From: Lottiidibacillus patelloidae
GTDB taxonomy: Bacteria; Bacillota; Bacilli; Bacillales; SA5d-4
Direction of reading: 5' to 3'
DNA length: 64,000 nucleotides
NCBI RefSeq assembly: GCF_002262935.1
Contig: NZ_NPIA01000003.1
Coordinates: forward strand, 62,001 to 126,000
In this document: positions 34,221 to 43,396 of the stretch, piece after piece
Position numbering within the stretch: position 1 is the first letter of the stretch
Layout of the letters: each line of letters begins with the position of its first letter
Program-made: the position numbers and the translations under genes
Notes under the pieces: generated by a model
Databases searched by the model: none
The model's input: the letters and a program-made list of their open reading frames with translations, nothing else
Told to the model about the DNA's origin: nothing

Positions 34221-35786
34221 ATGAAGATTCTAAAAAACATATATGTCATTCCTGCCATTATAACATTCGTTTTAATTTTGCTATTGTTTGTTGAACAAGT
34301 GAACGAAAAAACTTCTTTTCCTTCAGAGGGATGGAGTAGGTCCATATCCTTTAATGAAGTCTCAGACGGAAGAACTTACTTTATTTCAACAAATGAAAAT
34401 GGATCATTTGAGGCATATACACCTGCTGACAATGAATTATTACATTTGACAATTAATGAAGACCTAGAAGTTACTAATAAAGAAATCATTCCAGTTGAAT
34501 TACATAAAAGAAAAGACTTTTGGGCCAAGGATAATGATGTCATTTATTTGGACGAACAGAAGAATTTAGTACTATTTTCTAATGGTAAGAACGCGGTAAT
34601 CTCTGAAAATGTTAACGGGGCCTCGTTTGATGAAAATACAATATTATTTTGGGATAACAAATCAATATATTTTGTCGATAGTGAAAGTTATAAGGTCACA
34701 AAGGTTGCAGAAACTGAAAAGCCTATCAAAGATTTATTAATTGACAAAGATTCTAAGTCATTTGTTGTCGTATTTAACATTGATCCAAGTGTTTTTGATA
34801 TTGCTTACTATTTCCATGATACAAATGTCTATATTCCAGTATATTCTGGAGAGTTAGTTACGCATTTAGGGGCTACTTTAACAGATCTTGCTTTTGTTGA
34901 TGAAAACGAAAAACTTCATTTCGTCTACACAGCGATTACAAGAAGACAAGGTGTTAGGAAATCAAAAACAAACTACTTAACGGTGGACGTAAGATCAAAA
35001 GAAGTAAAAACGGAACCTTTAGTAATATTGGATAGTGAAAATAATCGCCCGTTAAGTGATCCGGGAGATTTTGAACTATTCTCAAGAAATTCACAAGTAA
35101 AGTTATTATTTTCTGCAAATGGATTTTTAGATAAACGGACAATGGAAGGTAGTATTTACGAAGCTGTAAACAATGATGGAAAGTGGATAGCAGAACGGAG
35201 AAGCACAACATATAAACATTCATTACGCCCAGAAGTTGTTAATGATGAAACTATAGTTTGGTTAGATTTTTATCCTCAACTTACTTTTAGTGAGGAAGAA
35301 TATCGATTTTATGCTAGTTCTAGCCGTACGGAAGTAATTAAGCATACAGAGAGTGTTACAGGAGCTGATTTAAAGATAGCTACTTCAGCAATGTTAACAG
35401 CATTACCAAAGTCAGTATTTATCTTATTCTTCGCTTTTTTATGGATTGTTCCTCCTGTACTAATCTTAATGACATTGGCATTTGTAAATCCAAAGCATAT
35501 TGAAAAGACGTCTTGGAAAGTTAGAATAACTTCCGTTGTTTTATTAGTAATAAGTCAATATTTTGTAATGTCAAAAATTAATGCATCAGTATTTAACATT
35601 GCAGCACCAGACTATTTAACGTTTGCGTACAGTATGTTAGTCTACGCAAGCGTATTAGGAATTGTATCTTTTATGGTGATGATGTTTGTCAGAACCGAAG
35701 ATTGGTCACCTTCTGTTGAATTTATTTACATTGCGTGTATTAATGCTTGGTTTATTTCACTCTTATACGGATCTTATTTACTATAA
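34221..35786 (+). CDS. Membrane protein with large external domain, unknown
   Basis: This protein of about 521 residues starts at ATG 34221 (AAGGTGATG upstream). It has an N-terminal membrane segment (about 7-25), then an external region to about residue 390 made of repeated short beta strands (DGRTYFIST, NDVIYLDEQKNLVLF, NKSIYFVDS, EKLHFVYTA), suggesting a beta-propeller. Four membrane segments end the protein. I recognise no named family. The layout suggests an envelope sensor or scaffold. Tandem terminators follow. Confidence 0.65.
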   Translation: MKILKNIYVIPAIITFVLILLLFVEQVNEKTSFPSEGWSRSISFNEVSDGRTYFISTNENGSFEAYTPADNELLHLTINEDLEVTNKEIIPVELHKRKDFWAKDNDVIYLDEQKNLVLFSNGKNAVISENVNGASFDENTILFWDNKSIYFVDSESYKVTKVAETEKPIKDLLIDKDSKSFVVVFNIDPSVFDIAYYFHDTNVYIPVYSGELVTHLGATLTDLAFVDENEKLHFVYTAITRRQGVRKSKTNYLTVDVRSKEVKTEPLVILDSENNRPLSDPGDFELFSRNSQVKLLFSANGFLDKRTMEGSIYEAVNNDGKWIAERRSTTYKHSLRPEVVNDETIVWLDFYPQLTFSEEEYRFYASSSRTEVIKHTESVTGADLKIATSAMLTALPKSVFILFFAFLWIVPPVLILMTLAFVNPKHIEKTSWKVRITSVVLLVISQYFVMSKINASVFNIAAPDYLTFAYSMLVYASVLGIVSFMVMMFVRTEDWSPSVEFIYIACINAWFISLLYGSYLL

Positions 35787-35799
35787 AATTTATGAACGA

Positions 35800-35835
35800 A
35801 CGAATGTGGTATTTATGCCATATTCGTTTTTTTTT
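35800..35835 (+). terminator. First of two tandem terminators
   Basis: ACGAATGTGG and CCATATTCGT pair around an eight-base loop, followed by nine or more T. Confidence 0.85.
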
Positions 35836-35846
35836 ATGGAGCAGAG

Positions 35847-35877
35847 AAAACCACCCGTTATCACGGGTGGTTTTTAT
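35847..35877 (+). terminator. Second tandem terminator
   Basis: AAAACCACCCG and CGGGTGGTTTTT form a stable GC-rich stem 12 bases after the first terminator. Confidence 0.85.
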
Positions 35878-35985
35878 TTATAAAATCAATCAAATATAAA
35901 TTTTATTCGAATATAATACTTTATGCTTTATTCCGAGTAAATAGATAGGTATAATGTATTTAAAGAAAGTGAAAGGGTGGAAATA

Positions 35986-36408
35986 ATGAATGGCATTCCG
36001 AGTATATTAGTAAAAATTAATCAAATGTTTATTATTACAACAGTAACATTAGGTATTCTTATAAATCATCATTTACTACTTTTACCAATCATCATTGGGA
36101 TAATAACGATTTCGACTAAAAAAAATCCGATAATATCCTTTTCGTTTCGATACCTAAGAAAAGATTTAGCTACTTATACATTAGAAGATAAGGACCAACA
36201 AATCTTTAATCAATGGATTGCAACGGTATTAATATCAATTCAGTTTATTTGTTTTGTATTATCTTATGAAACGTTAGGAATTTTATTTGGTTGCATTGTA
36301 TTAATCGCGAGTAGTTTTGCATTGGCTGGGTTTTGTATTGGTTGTGTTGTCCGGTATAAATATATACAAATGAAGCATAACAATAAAAATAAACCATTCT
36401 TTAAATGA
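35986..36408 (+). CDS. DUF4395 membrane protein
   Basis: This 140-residue protein starts at ATG 35986 (AGGGTGG upstream). IPSILVKINQMFIITTVTLG at the start, and a closing segment ALAGFCIGCVVRYKYIQMK, match DUF4395, a four-helix membrane family often found near thioredoxin-type genes. The C-terminal GFCIGC holds two cysteines. No function known. Confidence 0.75.
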   Translation: MNGIPSILVKINQMFIITTVTLGILINHHLLLLPIIIGIITISTKKNPIISFSFRYLRKDLATYTLEDKDQQIFNQWIATVLISIQFICFVLSYETLGILFGCIVLIASSFALAGFCIGCVVRYKYIQMKHNNKNKPFFK

Positions 36409-36549
36409 GGAGAGCTCTTTGCTCTTTTTTTTTTGCAATGATATTTGTTCCATTTCAATAGAATGTTCATCACACAAGTTTTCTGAGAATAAACTTAAAT
36501 CCTAACTCGTAGAATGGTAGTAGGAATGTTTTCGAAGGAGTGTGGTAAC

Positions 36550-36903
36550 ATGTCATTATTTGAAGATTTAAGAAATAAGTTTATTGAGATAGCTGATGGG
36601 AATTACATTGTTAGAGTAGAAGGTTTTTTGCGGGAGAAAACGAGAACGCAAACAAAACCAATTCGCTGGGACTTAACAATTATTGATGATGTAAAAGGTA
36701 CGTTACCTACTAAATTCAGCCATATTGAAACAGATGGAGGTTTTAACATATTAAGACGTGAACTTAAACAGCTAGGATATCGCCCATCTTCACCTGAAGA
36801 GTTAGAGCAAGCTTTGAATGACTTAAAAGGAAAGTTAGTCGAAATAGAGTTATTAACAGATGGTGAGTTTAGAAATATACGGTTTGTAAGGCGAATAAAT
36901 TAA
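36550..36903 (+). CDS. Hypothetical protein, weakly DUF669-like
   Basis: This 117-residue soluble protein starts at ATG 36550 (GAAGGAGTG upstream). Its pattern, IADGNYIVRVEGFLREKTRT, RWDLTIIDDVKG, GGFNILRRELKQLGY and LVEIELLTDGEFRNIRFV, alternates short beta strands with one helix. It resembles phage DUF669 single-strand-binding-like proteins, which would suggest an OB-like fold, but the match is weak. It does not lie in a prophage. Confidence 0.5.
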   Translation: MSLFEDLRNKFIEIADGNYIVRVEGFLREKTRTQTKPIRWDLTIIDDVKGTLPTKFSHIETDGGFNILRRELKQLGYRPSSPEELEQALNDLKGKLVEIELLTDGEFRNIRFVRRIN

Positions 36904-36968
36904 CGATGTTTTAAAGACTAGCAATTTGGAAATAATAGAGATAAAGTCTATTATTTTCGGAGGATGAT

Positions 36969-37283
36969 ATGATGAAGTATTTAACGTTAATTGGAACATA
37001 TCTTAAGAAAGTTGAAGTGAGTGATTTGCAAAAAATTCGAGATACAATTGTAAACAAATTAATAGTTTTCTTAAAAATAAAGGATCATATTACTAGGAAG
37101 CATTTATATGTCAGTGGAATCGTATTTTTTCAGTTACTATCATTGTTTTGTTTGTTTTTCAATATATACTACGTAGTAACCTTTGTTATATTGTATACGA
37201 CGTGCAGTATTGCACTTTTTGTTCATTTGTACAAAGAAGCAATACATAAGAATGAAAATAACAATTTGAATAGTGAAATGTAA
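36969..37283 (+). CDS. Small two-helix membrane protein, unknown
   Basis: This 104-residue protein has a basic amphipathic N-terminal half (KKVEVSDLQKIRDTIVNKLI) and two close membrane segments (YVSGIVFFQLLSLFCLFFNI; YYVVTFVILYTTCSIALFVH). GGAGG precedes the ATG. No family recognised. A terminator follows at its stop. Confidence 0.55.
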   Translation: MMKYLTLIGTYLKKVEVSDLQKIRDTIVNKLIVFLKIKDHITRKHLYVSGIVFFQLLSLFCLFFNIYYVVTFVILYTTCSIALFVHLYKEAIHKNENNNLNSEM

Positions 37284-37312
37284 AGGCTCTCTTATAAAGG
37301 GAGCTTTTATTA
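37282..37312 (+). terminator. Terminator
   Basis: GCTC-t-CTT-ata-AAG-g-GAGC stem followed by T-rich sequence. Confidence 0.65.
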
Positions 37313-37402
37313 TTTTTATAAGTAAGTATGTATTATTAAAGGAATATAGATTTATTTGTAGAACTTTTTAGCTACAGATAATCAAAACGAAGGAGTGGTG
37401 TA

Positions 37403-38275
37403 ATGATTTCTTACAAAAAGCTTATTGACTGTTCATTACATGATGTAATTAATGCATGGAATCGGGGATTTGAAGGGTACGCAGTCAATGTTCAAATGAA
37501 TATTAAACAATTTTTACATAGAATGACTGCCGAAGAATTATGTCCAGAAAGATCTTTAATCGCCTACGATAAGCAAAATCCGGTTGGAATATTGTTAAAT
37601 GGGTTTCGAAATATGGAAGATAAAGTAGTTGCTTGGAATGGTGGGACTGCAATTGCTCCAGAGTACAGGGGTAAAAAAATTGGAAGTGAATTGGTTGAAC
37701 AATCTTTAGCACTATACAAAGATGAGGGCGTTCACCTTGCAACTTTAGAAGCAATTAAAGGAAATACAAATGCGATTAAAACGTATGAAAAATTCGGCTA
37801 TAAAACAGTAGATATGTTGCAGTTTTACCAACATAAAGGCCAGCAATTACTTGATAAACCACAGAATGAATTTAATTTCTCTTTAAGTGAAAACCCATCA
37901 GCTTATGCTAAAAGTATCAATTACTATAACACCGATACTGCATGGCAGACTCAAGTTGATAGTATTAAAGATGGTAGAGTTATAGAACTATTGAGGAATG
38001 GTACTTCATCTGGTTATATTTTATTTAAAGAAAGTTATACTCCAACAGGAGAATTACAGTCAATTGTATTATACCAAAGTGAATTGAATCCAGTTTTACG
38101 AGAAAACGGTAATGACGTTTTTGTTCATTTACTAATGGAATTATTTAATAAGTTGGATCATAATGGCTCAATGGTTGGTTTTAATTTATCAAGTGAGAAC
38201 GGAATTATTGAGTTGTTTGAGAAGTGTAAATTTAATTTAGTTTTAGAACAAGTTCGTATGAAAAAAAGTATGTAA
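37403..38275 (+). CDS. GNAT-family N-acetyltransferase
   Basis: This 290-residue protein has a GNAT domain in its first 150 residues. WNGGTAIAPEYRGKKIGSEL is the acetyl-CoA binding A motif (R-x-x-G-x-G/A variant RGKKIG), and ATLEAIKGNTNAIKTYEKFG is the B motif. The C-terminal half (about 155-290) looks like a second, decayed GNAT-like fold. The acetylated substrate is unknown. AAGGAGTGG precedes the ATG. Confidence 0.83.
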   Translation: MISYKKLIDCSLHDVINAWNRGFEGYAVNVQMNIKQFLHRMTAEELCPERSLIAYDKQNPVGILLNGFRNMEDKVVAWNGGTAIAPEYRGKKIGSELVEQSLALYKDEGVHLATLEAIKGNTNAIKTYEKFGYKTVDMLQFYQHKGQQLLDKPQNEFNFSLSENPSAYAKSINYYNTDTAWQTQVDSIKDGRVIELLRNGTSSGYILFKESYTPTGELQSIVLYQSELNPVLRENGNDVFVHLLMELFNKLDHNGSMVGFNLSSENGIIELFEKCKFNLVLEQVRMKKSM

Positions 38276-38278
38276 CGA

Positions 38279-38313
38279 AAAAATCCCACTTTTATCTCAA
38301 GTGGGATTTTTTC
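38279..38313 (+). terminator. Terminator after the GNAT gene
   Basis: AAAATCCCACT and AGTGGGATTTT stem with a T-run. Confidence 0.85.
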
Positions 38314-38358
38314 ATTTTTAATATGGAGGCTTTTTTTTAAAAAAATCAGCTTAATTAA

Positions 38359-39192
38359 TTATATCCAACTTATTGCAATGGTTCCTTCTCCTGTATGGAC
38401 ACCTACAGTTGAGCTTAAAGGTGAGATTTGAATAGATAATTCTGGATGAAGCGATTGTAATTCTTCTTTAATTTCATTTGCACGTTCGATAGCATTACAA
38501 TGCAAAATAAAAATCTTACTAAGATTTTTTTCTTGTTTCGTAGCTGATAGGCGATCATATATTTTCTTTAATGCTTTTTTATCAGTACGAACTTTTTCTA
38601 CTACTTCAATCTTGCCATCTTCTAATTGAATGATTGGTTTCACACTTAATAGGTTTCCAAGTAAATATTGAGTTGTATTCATGCGGCCACTTTTATGAAG
38701 TTGATCTAAGCTTCCAATTAATACATATGTTTCATAGGCATTCACTAAATTATTTATTGACTCTAACACTTCATCTAGTGATTTTCCTTGTTCATGAGCA
38801 TTTATACCAGTGAAAAGCATGTCTGTTAAAGGGTAAGAAAGTACCTTTGAATCAATAACAGTAATAGGGAATTCAACCATTTTAGAAGCTTGTTCACTTG
38901 TTGAATATGTTCCACTTAACTTACCTGAAACGTGAACAGCTATTGCCAAATCATATTCATTACAAATTTTTTCATAAAATGATAAAAAGTCACCGATCGG
39001 AGGTTGAGAGGTTTTCGGAACTGTTTTCGCTTTGCTAAGCATTTCATATAGTTCTTCTGTCGTTAACTCTTCATCTTTATATATTTCATCGTTAAAATGA
39101 AGGGTCGTGTTAAGTACATAGATGTCAGGGTGATTTTTAAGTTCTGGTGATAAGTATGCAGTACTATCAGTAATCCAAGCAATTTTTTTCAA
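38359..39192 (-). CDS. DegV-family fatty-acid-binding protein
   Basis: This 277-residue protein reads KKIAWITDSTAYLSPEL at its start, then TSQPPIGDFLSFYE, SGKLSGTYSTS and the C-terminal STVGVHTGEGTIAISW, all typical of DegV/FakB proteins. Family members bind a fatty acid and present it to the FakA kinase for incorporation into phospholipid. The second-domain block LIGSLDQLHKSGRMN is also present. fakA is not in the window. Confidence 0.9.
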   Translation of the reverse strand: MKKIAWITDSTAYLSPELKNHPDIYVLNTTLHFNDEIYKDEELTTEELYEMLSKAKTVPKTSQPPIGDFLSFYEKICNEYDLAIAVHVSGKLSGTYSTSEQASKMVEFPITVIDSKVLSYPLTDMLFTGINAHEQGKSLDEVLESINNLVNAYETYVLIGSLDQLHKSGRMNTTQYLLGNLLSVKPIIQLEDGKIEVVEKVRTDKKALKKIYDRLSATKQEKNLSKIFILHCNAIERANEIKEELQSLHPELSIQISPLSSTVGVHTGEGTIAISWI

Positions 39193-39265
39193 TTACATCA
39201 CATCCAATCAATGCATAATTTTAAAACTATTATACTACAATATTCTAATAATTTCGACAAGTATT

Positions 39266-39739
39266 TTAACTTGTGAATTTATCTGCTACTGAGCTTGCCC
39301 CAAATGAATCAGGTTTTATCTTTGCAGTATAACCTACAGCTGTTACCCATCCGACTACTTCATGGATGAGTTGTCTCGTATCACCATTTCGACCAATGTC
39401 TACATGTACTTCTACTGGGTACTTCGCAAATAAATTTGCCAATCCTTTTTCCTTTAGGGAATTTAAATGTTTTAAACTTAGTTCGGTTTCTGTGTAAATT
39501 CTAGTACGTAAATCATGAATCGGTTTTTGTTTCTTCTTCTTATAGAAGAATCGAGCACCTTTCCCTAATCGTTGAATAATTACAGCAGTAACAAAGATTG
39601 TCTTATCTTTATATGTTTGAGAATCTGTTCCTATGATTATTTTATAGTTACTTGGTGAGGAATCTTGAATGTACAAAGAGAGTTCTGTAAGTAGTTCTTG
39701 TATTGAAATTTTCCCTTTCGATGGACTAAAAAAGTGCAA
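39266..39739 (-). CDS. ykuK: YkuK-like RNase H-fold protein (DUF458)
   Basis: This 157-residue protein has IIIGTDSQTYKDKTIFVTAV (first acidic strand), then EVHVDIGRNGDTRQLI and a VGYTAKIKPDSFGASSVADK end, all characteristic of DUF458/YkuK. The fold is RNase H-like with conserved acidic residues; activity is not established. It is a monocistronic gene, 73 bases upstream of degV on the same strand. Confidence 0.85.
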   Translation of the reverse strand: MHFFSPSKGKISIQELLTELSLYIQDSSPSNYKIIIGTDSQTYKDKTIFVTAVIIQRLGKGARFFYKKKKQKPIHDLRTRIYTETELSLKHLNSLKEKGLANLFAKYPVEVHVDIGRNGDTRQLIHEVVGWVTAVGYTAKIKPDSFGASSVADKFTS

Positions 39740-39858
39740 AATACCACGCCTCTCTAACTGCTAAGTTATTAATAGTATATTTTGGGAAAAGGATTTATGA
39801 CACTTTTGAGGAAATTATACTGTAGAATATATAATTATAAATTTATAGGTGGTATATT

Positions 39859-40509
39859 ATGGAAGAATGCGTTTGGTATGCAAGTTACGGCTCCAATTTA
39901 TTAAAGGAAAGATTTCTTTGCTATATAACAGGTGGACGCCCAGAAGGTTCTTTAGATACAGAACCTGGGTGTAGAGATAACTCACTTCCAAAAGACGATC
40001 GTCAAATTTTAATTTCACATCCATTATATTTTGCTAAAGAAGCAGCTAGATGGGGAGATGGTGGGGTTGCATTTATCGGTGGACAGTCAAATAATGACCA
40101 GACTTTAGGGAGAATGTACTTAATTACAAAAGACCAATTCATTGATGTTGTTAGTCAAGAGAATCGCAATATTGAAGTATCATTAGACCTAGAAAATGTT
40201 AAGTCTAAACGAAATCATCTTTTTGAAGAATCATGGTATGGAAATGTAGTTTACTTAGGTGATGAAGAGGGGTATCCAATCTTTACTTTTACTGCAAATT
40301 GGGATGAAGAGGTGATTGATTATAAATCACCTTCAAAAGAATATTTAGGAACAATAATCCGTGGATTATTACAGACTTACAAAATGGATGAAGAGACATT
40401 AGTAAACTATTTAATTAATAAAAAAGGAATAGATATTAATTATAACCAAGAAAATTTAAGGGAACTTATTCAACAATGTGAGTTATCAGGGCGGATTAAT
40501 AATGAATAA
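39859..40509 (+). CDS. Gamma-glutamylcyclotransferase-fold protein
   Basis: This 216-residue protein starts WYASYGSNLLKERFLCYITG, the YGSN substrate loop of the GGCT/AIG2/BtrG fold. LYFAKEAARWGDGGVAFIGG and GRMYLITKDQF follow. The family opens gamma-glutamyl amines to 5-oxoproline, but the substrate of this long bacterial subgroup is unknown. Its stop overlaps the start of the SDR gene (ATGAATAA), so the two are translationally coupled. Confidence 0.75.
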   Translation: MEECVWYASYGSNLLKERFLCYITGGRPEGSLDTEPGCRDNSLPKDDRQILISHPLYFAKEAARWGDGGVAFIGGQSNNDQTLGRMYLITKDQFIDVVSQENRNIEVSLDLENVKSKRNHLFEESWYGNVVYLGDEEGYPIFTFTANWDEEVIDYKSPSKEYLGTIIRGLLQTYKMDEETLVNYLINKKGIDINYNQENLRELIQQCELSGRINNE

Positions 40510-41335
40510 AGTTGCTGTAGTGACAGGTTCATCAAGTGGATTCGGTTTATTCATTTCAATTGAACTTGCAAAAATAGGTTACGATGTATTAGCTACTATG
40601 AGAGATTTAAATAAATCAGAAGAGCTAATAAAGCTTGCAACAAAAGAAGGAGTAATAAACAATATTCATTTGTTCAAATTAGATGTAAGTGAACAATTAT
40701 CAATAGAAAACTTTAAAATGAATCTAAATCAATTTTCCAGGGTTGATGTATTGGTTAATAACGCTGGCTACGCACAAAGTGGTTTTATAGAAGAATTACC
40801 ATTGCAAGAATTAAAAGAGCAATTTGATACAAATGTGTTTGGTGTGGCTTCAGTTACAAAAGTGGTTCTACCTTTAATGAGGAAACAAAACTCGGGAACG
40901 ATTGTTAATATGAGTAGTATTAGTGGATTGATAGGATTTCCGGGGCTAGCAGCTTACGTCTCATCCAAGCATGCTTTAGAAGGTTTAAGTGAAAGTATGA
41001 GATTAGAACTAAAACCGTTCGGTATTCATGTAGTCTTAATTGAGCCAGGTTCTTATAGTACAAACATTTGGTCAAAAGGAATGGATATCGAAATAAATGA
41101 AGAATCACCCTATTATAAGATGGGCCAACGTTTGATGGTACAAGTAAAATCGGGTCAGACAAGGTTAGGCAATCCTAAAGATGTAGTAGATCTAGTGGTC
41201 AAAGTAATAAAGAAAAGAAAACCGAAGTTACGCTACTCAATTGGAAAAGGAGTTAGAAGTACAATAATTATTAAAAGAATCTTACCTTGGTCTATTTGGG
41301 AGTATATAGTTAATAAAACGTTACAAAAAAAATAA
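40502..41335 (+). CDS. Short-chain dehydrogenase/reductase (classical SDR)
   Basis: The protein has 277 residues from ATG 40502. VVTGSSSGFGLFISIELAK is the TGxxxGxG cofactor motif, VLVNNAGYAQSG the NNAG motif, and NMSSISG...AAYVSSKHA the catalytic Ser and YxxxK. LIEPGSYSTNIW is the late substrate loop. It should oxidise or reduce a carbonyl using NAD(P)(H); substrate unknown. It overlaps the GGCT-like gene by eight bases. Confidence 0.88.
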   Translation: MNKVAVVTGSSSGFGLFISIELAKIGYDVLATMRDLNKSEELIKLATKEGVINNIHLFKLDVSEQLSIENFKMNLNQFSRVDVLVNNAGYAQSGFIEELPLQELKEQFDTNVFGVASVTKVVLPLMRKQNSGTIVNMSSISGLIGFPGLAAYVSSKHALEGLSESMRLELKPFGIHVVLIEPGSYSTNIWSKGMDIEINEESPYYKMGQRLMVQVKSGQTRLGNPKDVVDLVVKVIKKRKPKLRYSIGKGVRSTIIIKRILPWSIWEYIVNKTLQKK

Positions 41336-41380
41336 GTGATCCAAGTTGAGGCTAAGGTTGAAGAATGAAGATAGGAATAC

Positions 41381-41430
41381 AAAAAAGTTGATCAAAAAGA
41401 GATGTACACTCTAAATTGATCAACTTTTTT
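41381..41430. terminator. Bidirectional terminator between SDR and MFS genes
   Basis: AAAAAAGTTGATC and GATCAACTTTTTT are perfect 13-base arms; A- and T-runs lie on both strands. Confidence 0.82.
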
Positions 41431-41435
41431 AATTT

Positions 41436-42695
41436 TTAATGACTTCGATTGGCAACCAATTTATCCAAAGAAATATAAACGATACCCGCAACTATACAGC
41501 CAATTCCTAGAATGGAAAATAAGACTATTCCTAAATTAATATCTAGTAGCCATCCAGCTAGAAGGGGCCCTAAAGCACCTCCTAAAATCCATTGTAAGCC
41601 AGAAGCCCCCATGTAAGTACCGCGTAAATTTTCGGGAGCTAAATTAGCTACGAAAGTCATCTGCACAGGAGACATTAACATTTCGCCAAATGTATAAATC
41701 CCATAAACAAGTAACAGCCAAAGAATTACTTGTACAAAAGACATGTCTAATGATGAGAATAAACGTGGTAAGTATCCGATTGCTAATATACCAAGTCCAA
41801 ATAAGCCGGCACCATAAAACATTACTTTTCCAATTGGCTTATCACTGACCCAAGAAGAGATCGGAAATTGGAATAAGACAACCAAAAGTCCGTTAAATGC
41901 CATTAAATATGGAAATGGATTTTGCACATCAGAAAATTTAGGGAATTCAATCGCAAAGTGTAATGGAAGCATTCCTTCCATTTGAGAGAAACTCATAGAT
42001 ATAATGACACCTGTTAAAATAAACAATAATAATATTTTATCCATTAGGAGAACTTGGATAGCACTTGGAAGCTTTTCGGTTGTATCATCTTCTTTGTCTT
42101 TTTCTTTATCAACCTTAGGGAGCGTTTCAGAAATAAAGATTAAAACAATTAATGAGTAAAGAAAGACGGAAGCACCAGCAATGATGAAGACAACTGCTTT
42201 CGATAAAAAGATGATTGAAGCTCCTAGTAAAGGACCGATAGCTGCACCGATGTTATGTCCCATTCGTAGTAATCCAAACGCTTCTGTCCGTTTTTCTGGT
42301 GGTGTTACATCAGCTACCATTGCCGAAGCAGCCGGGTGGAATAATGAATTGAACAATCCGAAGAATGCAGATAATATTAGAAAAGCTAAAAAGCTGTCAT
42401 AAAAGACAAATCCAATCATTACAATTCCGTTACCGACCATAGATAAAATCATTATCGGTTTTCTTCCATAAATATCAGCGAAACGACCACCAATAAACGA
42501 TCCGAAAACAGCTGCAACAGGAGACACTGCCATTATAATACCGACTAAAAATAATGAATCAACTTTATCACTTAAATATAAAGCGAAGAAAGGCATTAAC
42601 ATCATGAAGGCAATACTGTTTATGGATTCACCAATAAATCGAATCCAAATGTTCCGGTCCATTTCTCGATATGCTCGTAAAGTACTTTTAATCAT
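41436..42695 (-). CDS. MFS transporter, multidrug-efflux type
   Basis: This protein of about 419 residues likely starts at ATG 42695 (GTG or earlier starts are possible). It has twelve membrane segments and the classic A motif GRFADIYGRKPIMILSM after TM2. LFHPAASAMVADVTPPEKRT is the TM4 efflux-type region. A charged linker (KVDKEKDKEDDTTEK) separates the halves. The substrate is unknown; drug efflux is likely by family. Confidence 0.83.
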   Translation of the reverse strand: MIKSTLRAYREMDRNIWIRFIGESINSIAFMMLMPFFALYLSDKVDSLFLVGIIMAVSPVAAVFGSFIGGRFADIYGRKPIMILSMVGNGIVMIGFVFYDSFLAFLILSAFFGLFNSLFHPAASAMVADVTPPEKRTEAFGLLRMGHNIGAAIGPLLGASIIFLSKAVVFIIAGASVFLYSLIVLIFISETLPKVDKEKDKEDDTTEKLPSAIQVLLMDKILLLFILTGVIISMSFSQMEGMLPLHFAIEFPKFSDVQNPFPYLMAFNGLLVVLFQFPISSWVSDKPIGKVMFYGAGLFGLGILAIGYLPRLFSSLDMSFVQVILWLLLVYGIYTFGEMLMSPVQMTFVANLAPENLRGTYMGASGLQWILGGALGPLLAGWLLDINLGIVLFSILGIGCIVAGIVYISLDKLVANRSH

Positions 42696-42844
42696 TGTTG
42701 TCACATCCAATTTGTGTAATATTCATTCCTAACATACCATGAAAGTTTTTAAAAAATAGAATTTTGAATATTTAAAAATTAAAATATCTGTGTTACTATA
42801 ATTTTATAGTAACCATACAAACATGAAATTAGGGGGAAATTGAA

Positions 42845-43237
42845 ATGAAATTGAAATTTGGATTTGTTTTAATGTTGTTAGTGTTAATTATCTCGGGTTG
42901 TGCAGAAAAGAAAACATATGAAGAGCCAGGTGCTGGAGATGGAGCGGCTAACCCTAATGGAATTACAATTGAAGGGACAATCTTAAAAGTTGTTGAAACT
43001 AGCTCAGGAGATAAAAAAATATTAGTGGCTGAAGGCGATGTTAAAGATGAGGGAGATTACAACAAATCTCCAATTACTTTAGTACAAGAAAGCAAATATT
43101 CAAACCTTTATTGGGTTAAAGTTGAATCAATTGAAGGATATGAAGCTGGTCAAAAAGTAACGGTTAATACGAAAGATAAGCCTTCTGGAAATGCATTACC
43201 TTATCAAACTGAAGCACATAGTGTTGAACAACGCTAA
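42845..43237 (+). CDS. Small lipoprotein, DUF3221-like
   Basis: This 130-residue protein has a signal peptide with lipobox ISGC. The mature domain holds EGTILKVVETSSGDKKILVA and YWVKVESIEGYEAGQKVTV, a small beta-barrel-like pattern as in DUF3221 lipoproteins of Bacilli. It is preceded by AGGGGG. Function unknown; the family call is tentative. Confidence 0.6.
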   Translation: MKLKFGFVLMLLVLIISGCAEKKTYEEPGAGDGAANPNGITIEGTILKVVETSSGDKKILVAEGDVKDEGDYNKSPITLVQESKYSNLYWVKVESIEGYEAGQKVTVNTKDKPSGNALPYQTEAHSVEQR

Positions 43238-43289
43238 TACAAAAGTACTAAAAAAACTATCATACTTCTACTACTAAATTAGTAAAATT

Positions 43290-43320
43290 AACATAGCTGA
43301 TATTTCAGCTATGTTTTTTT
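43290..43320 (+). terminator. Terminator before the peptide ABC operon
   Basis: AACATAGCTGA-TATT-TCAGCTATGTT followed by a T-run. Confidence 0.88.
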
Positions 43321-43396
43321 ATTTAAAAAGAAGGAAAATTTAGATAATTAGTCTAATATACTGTTAATAGATTTTCTTTTGGAAGGGAATGACAAA

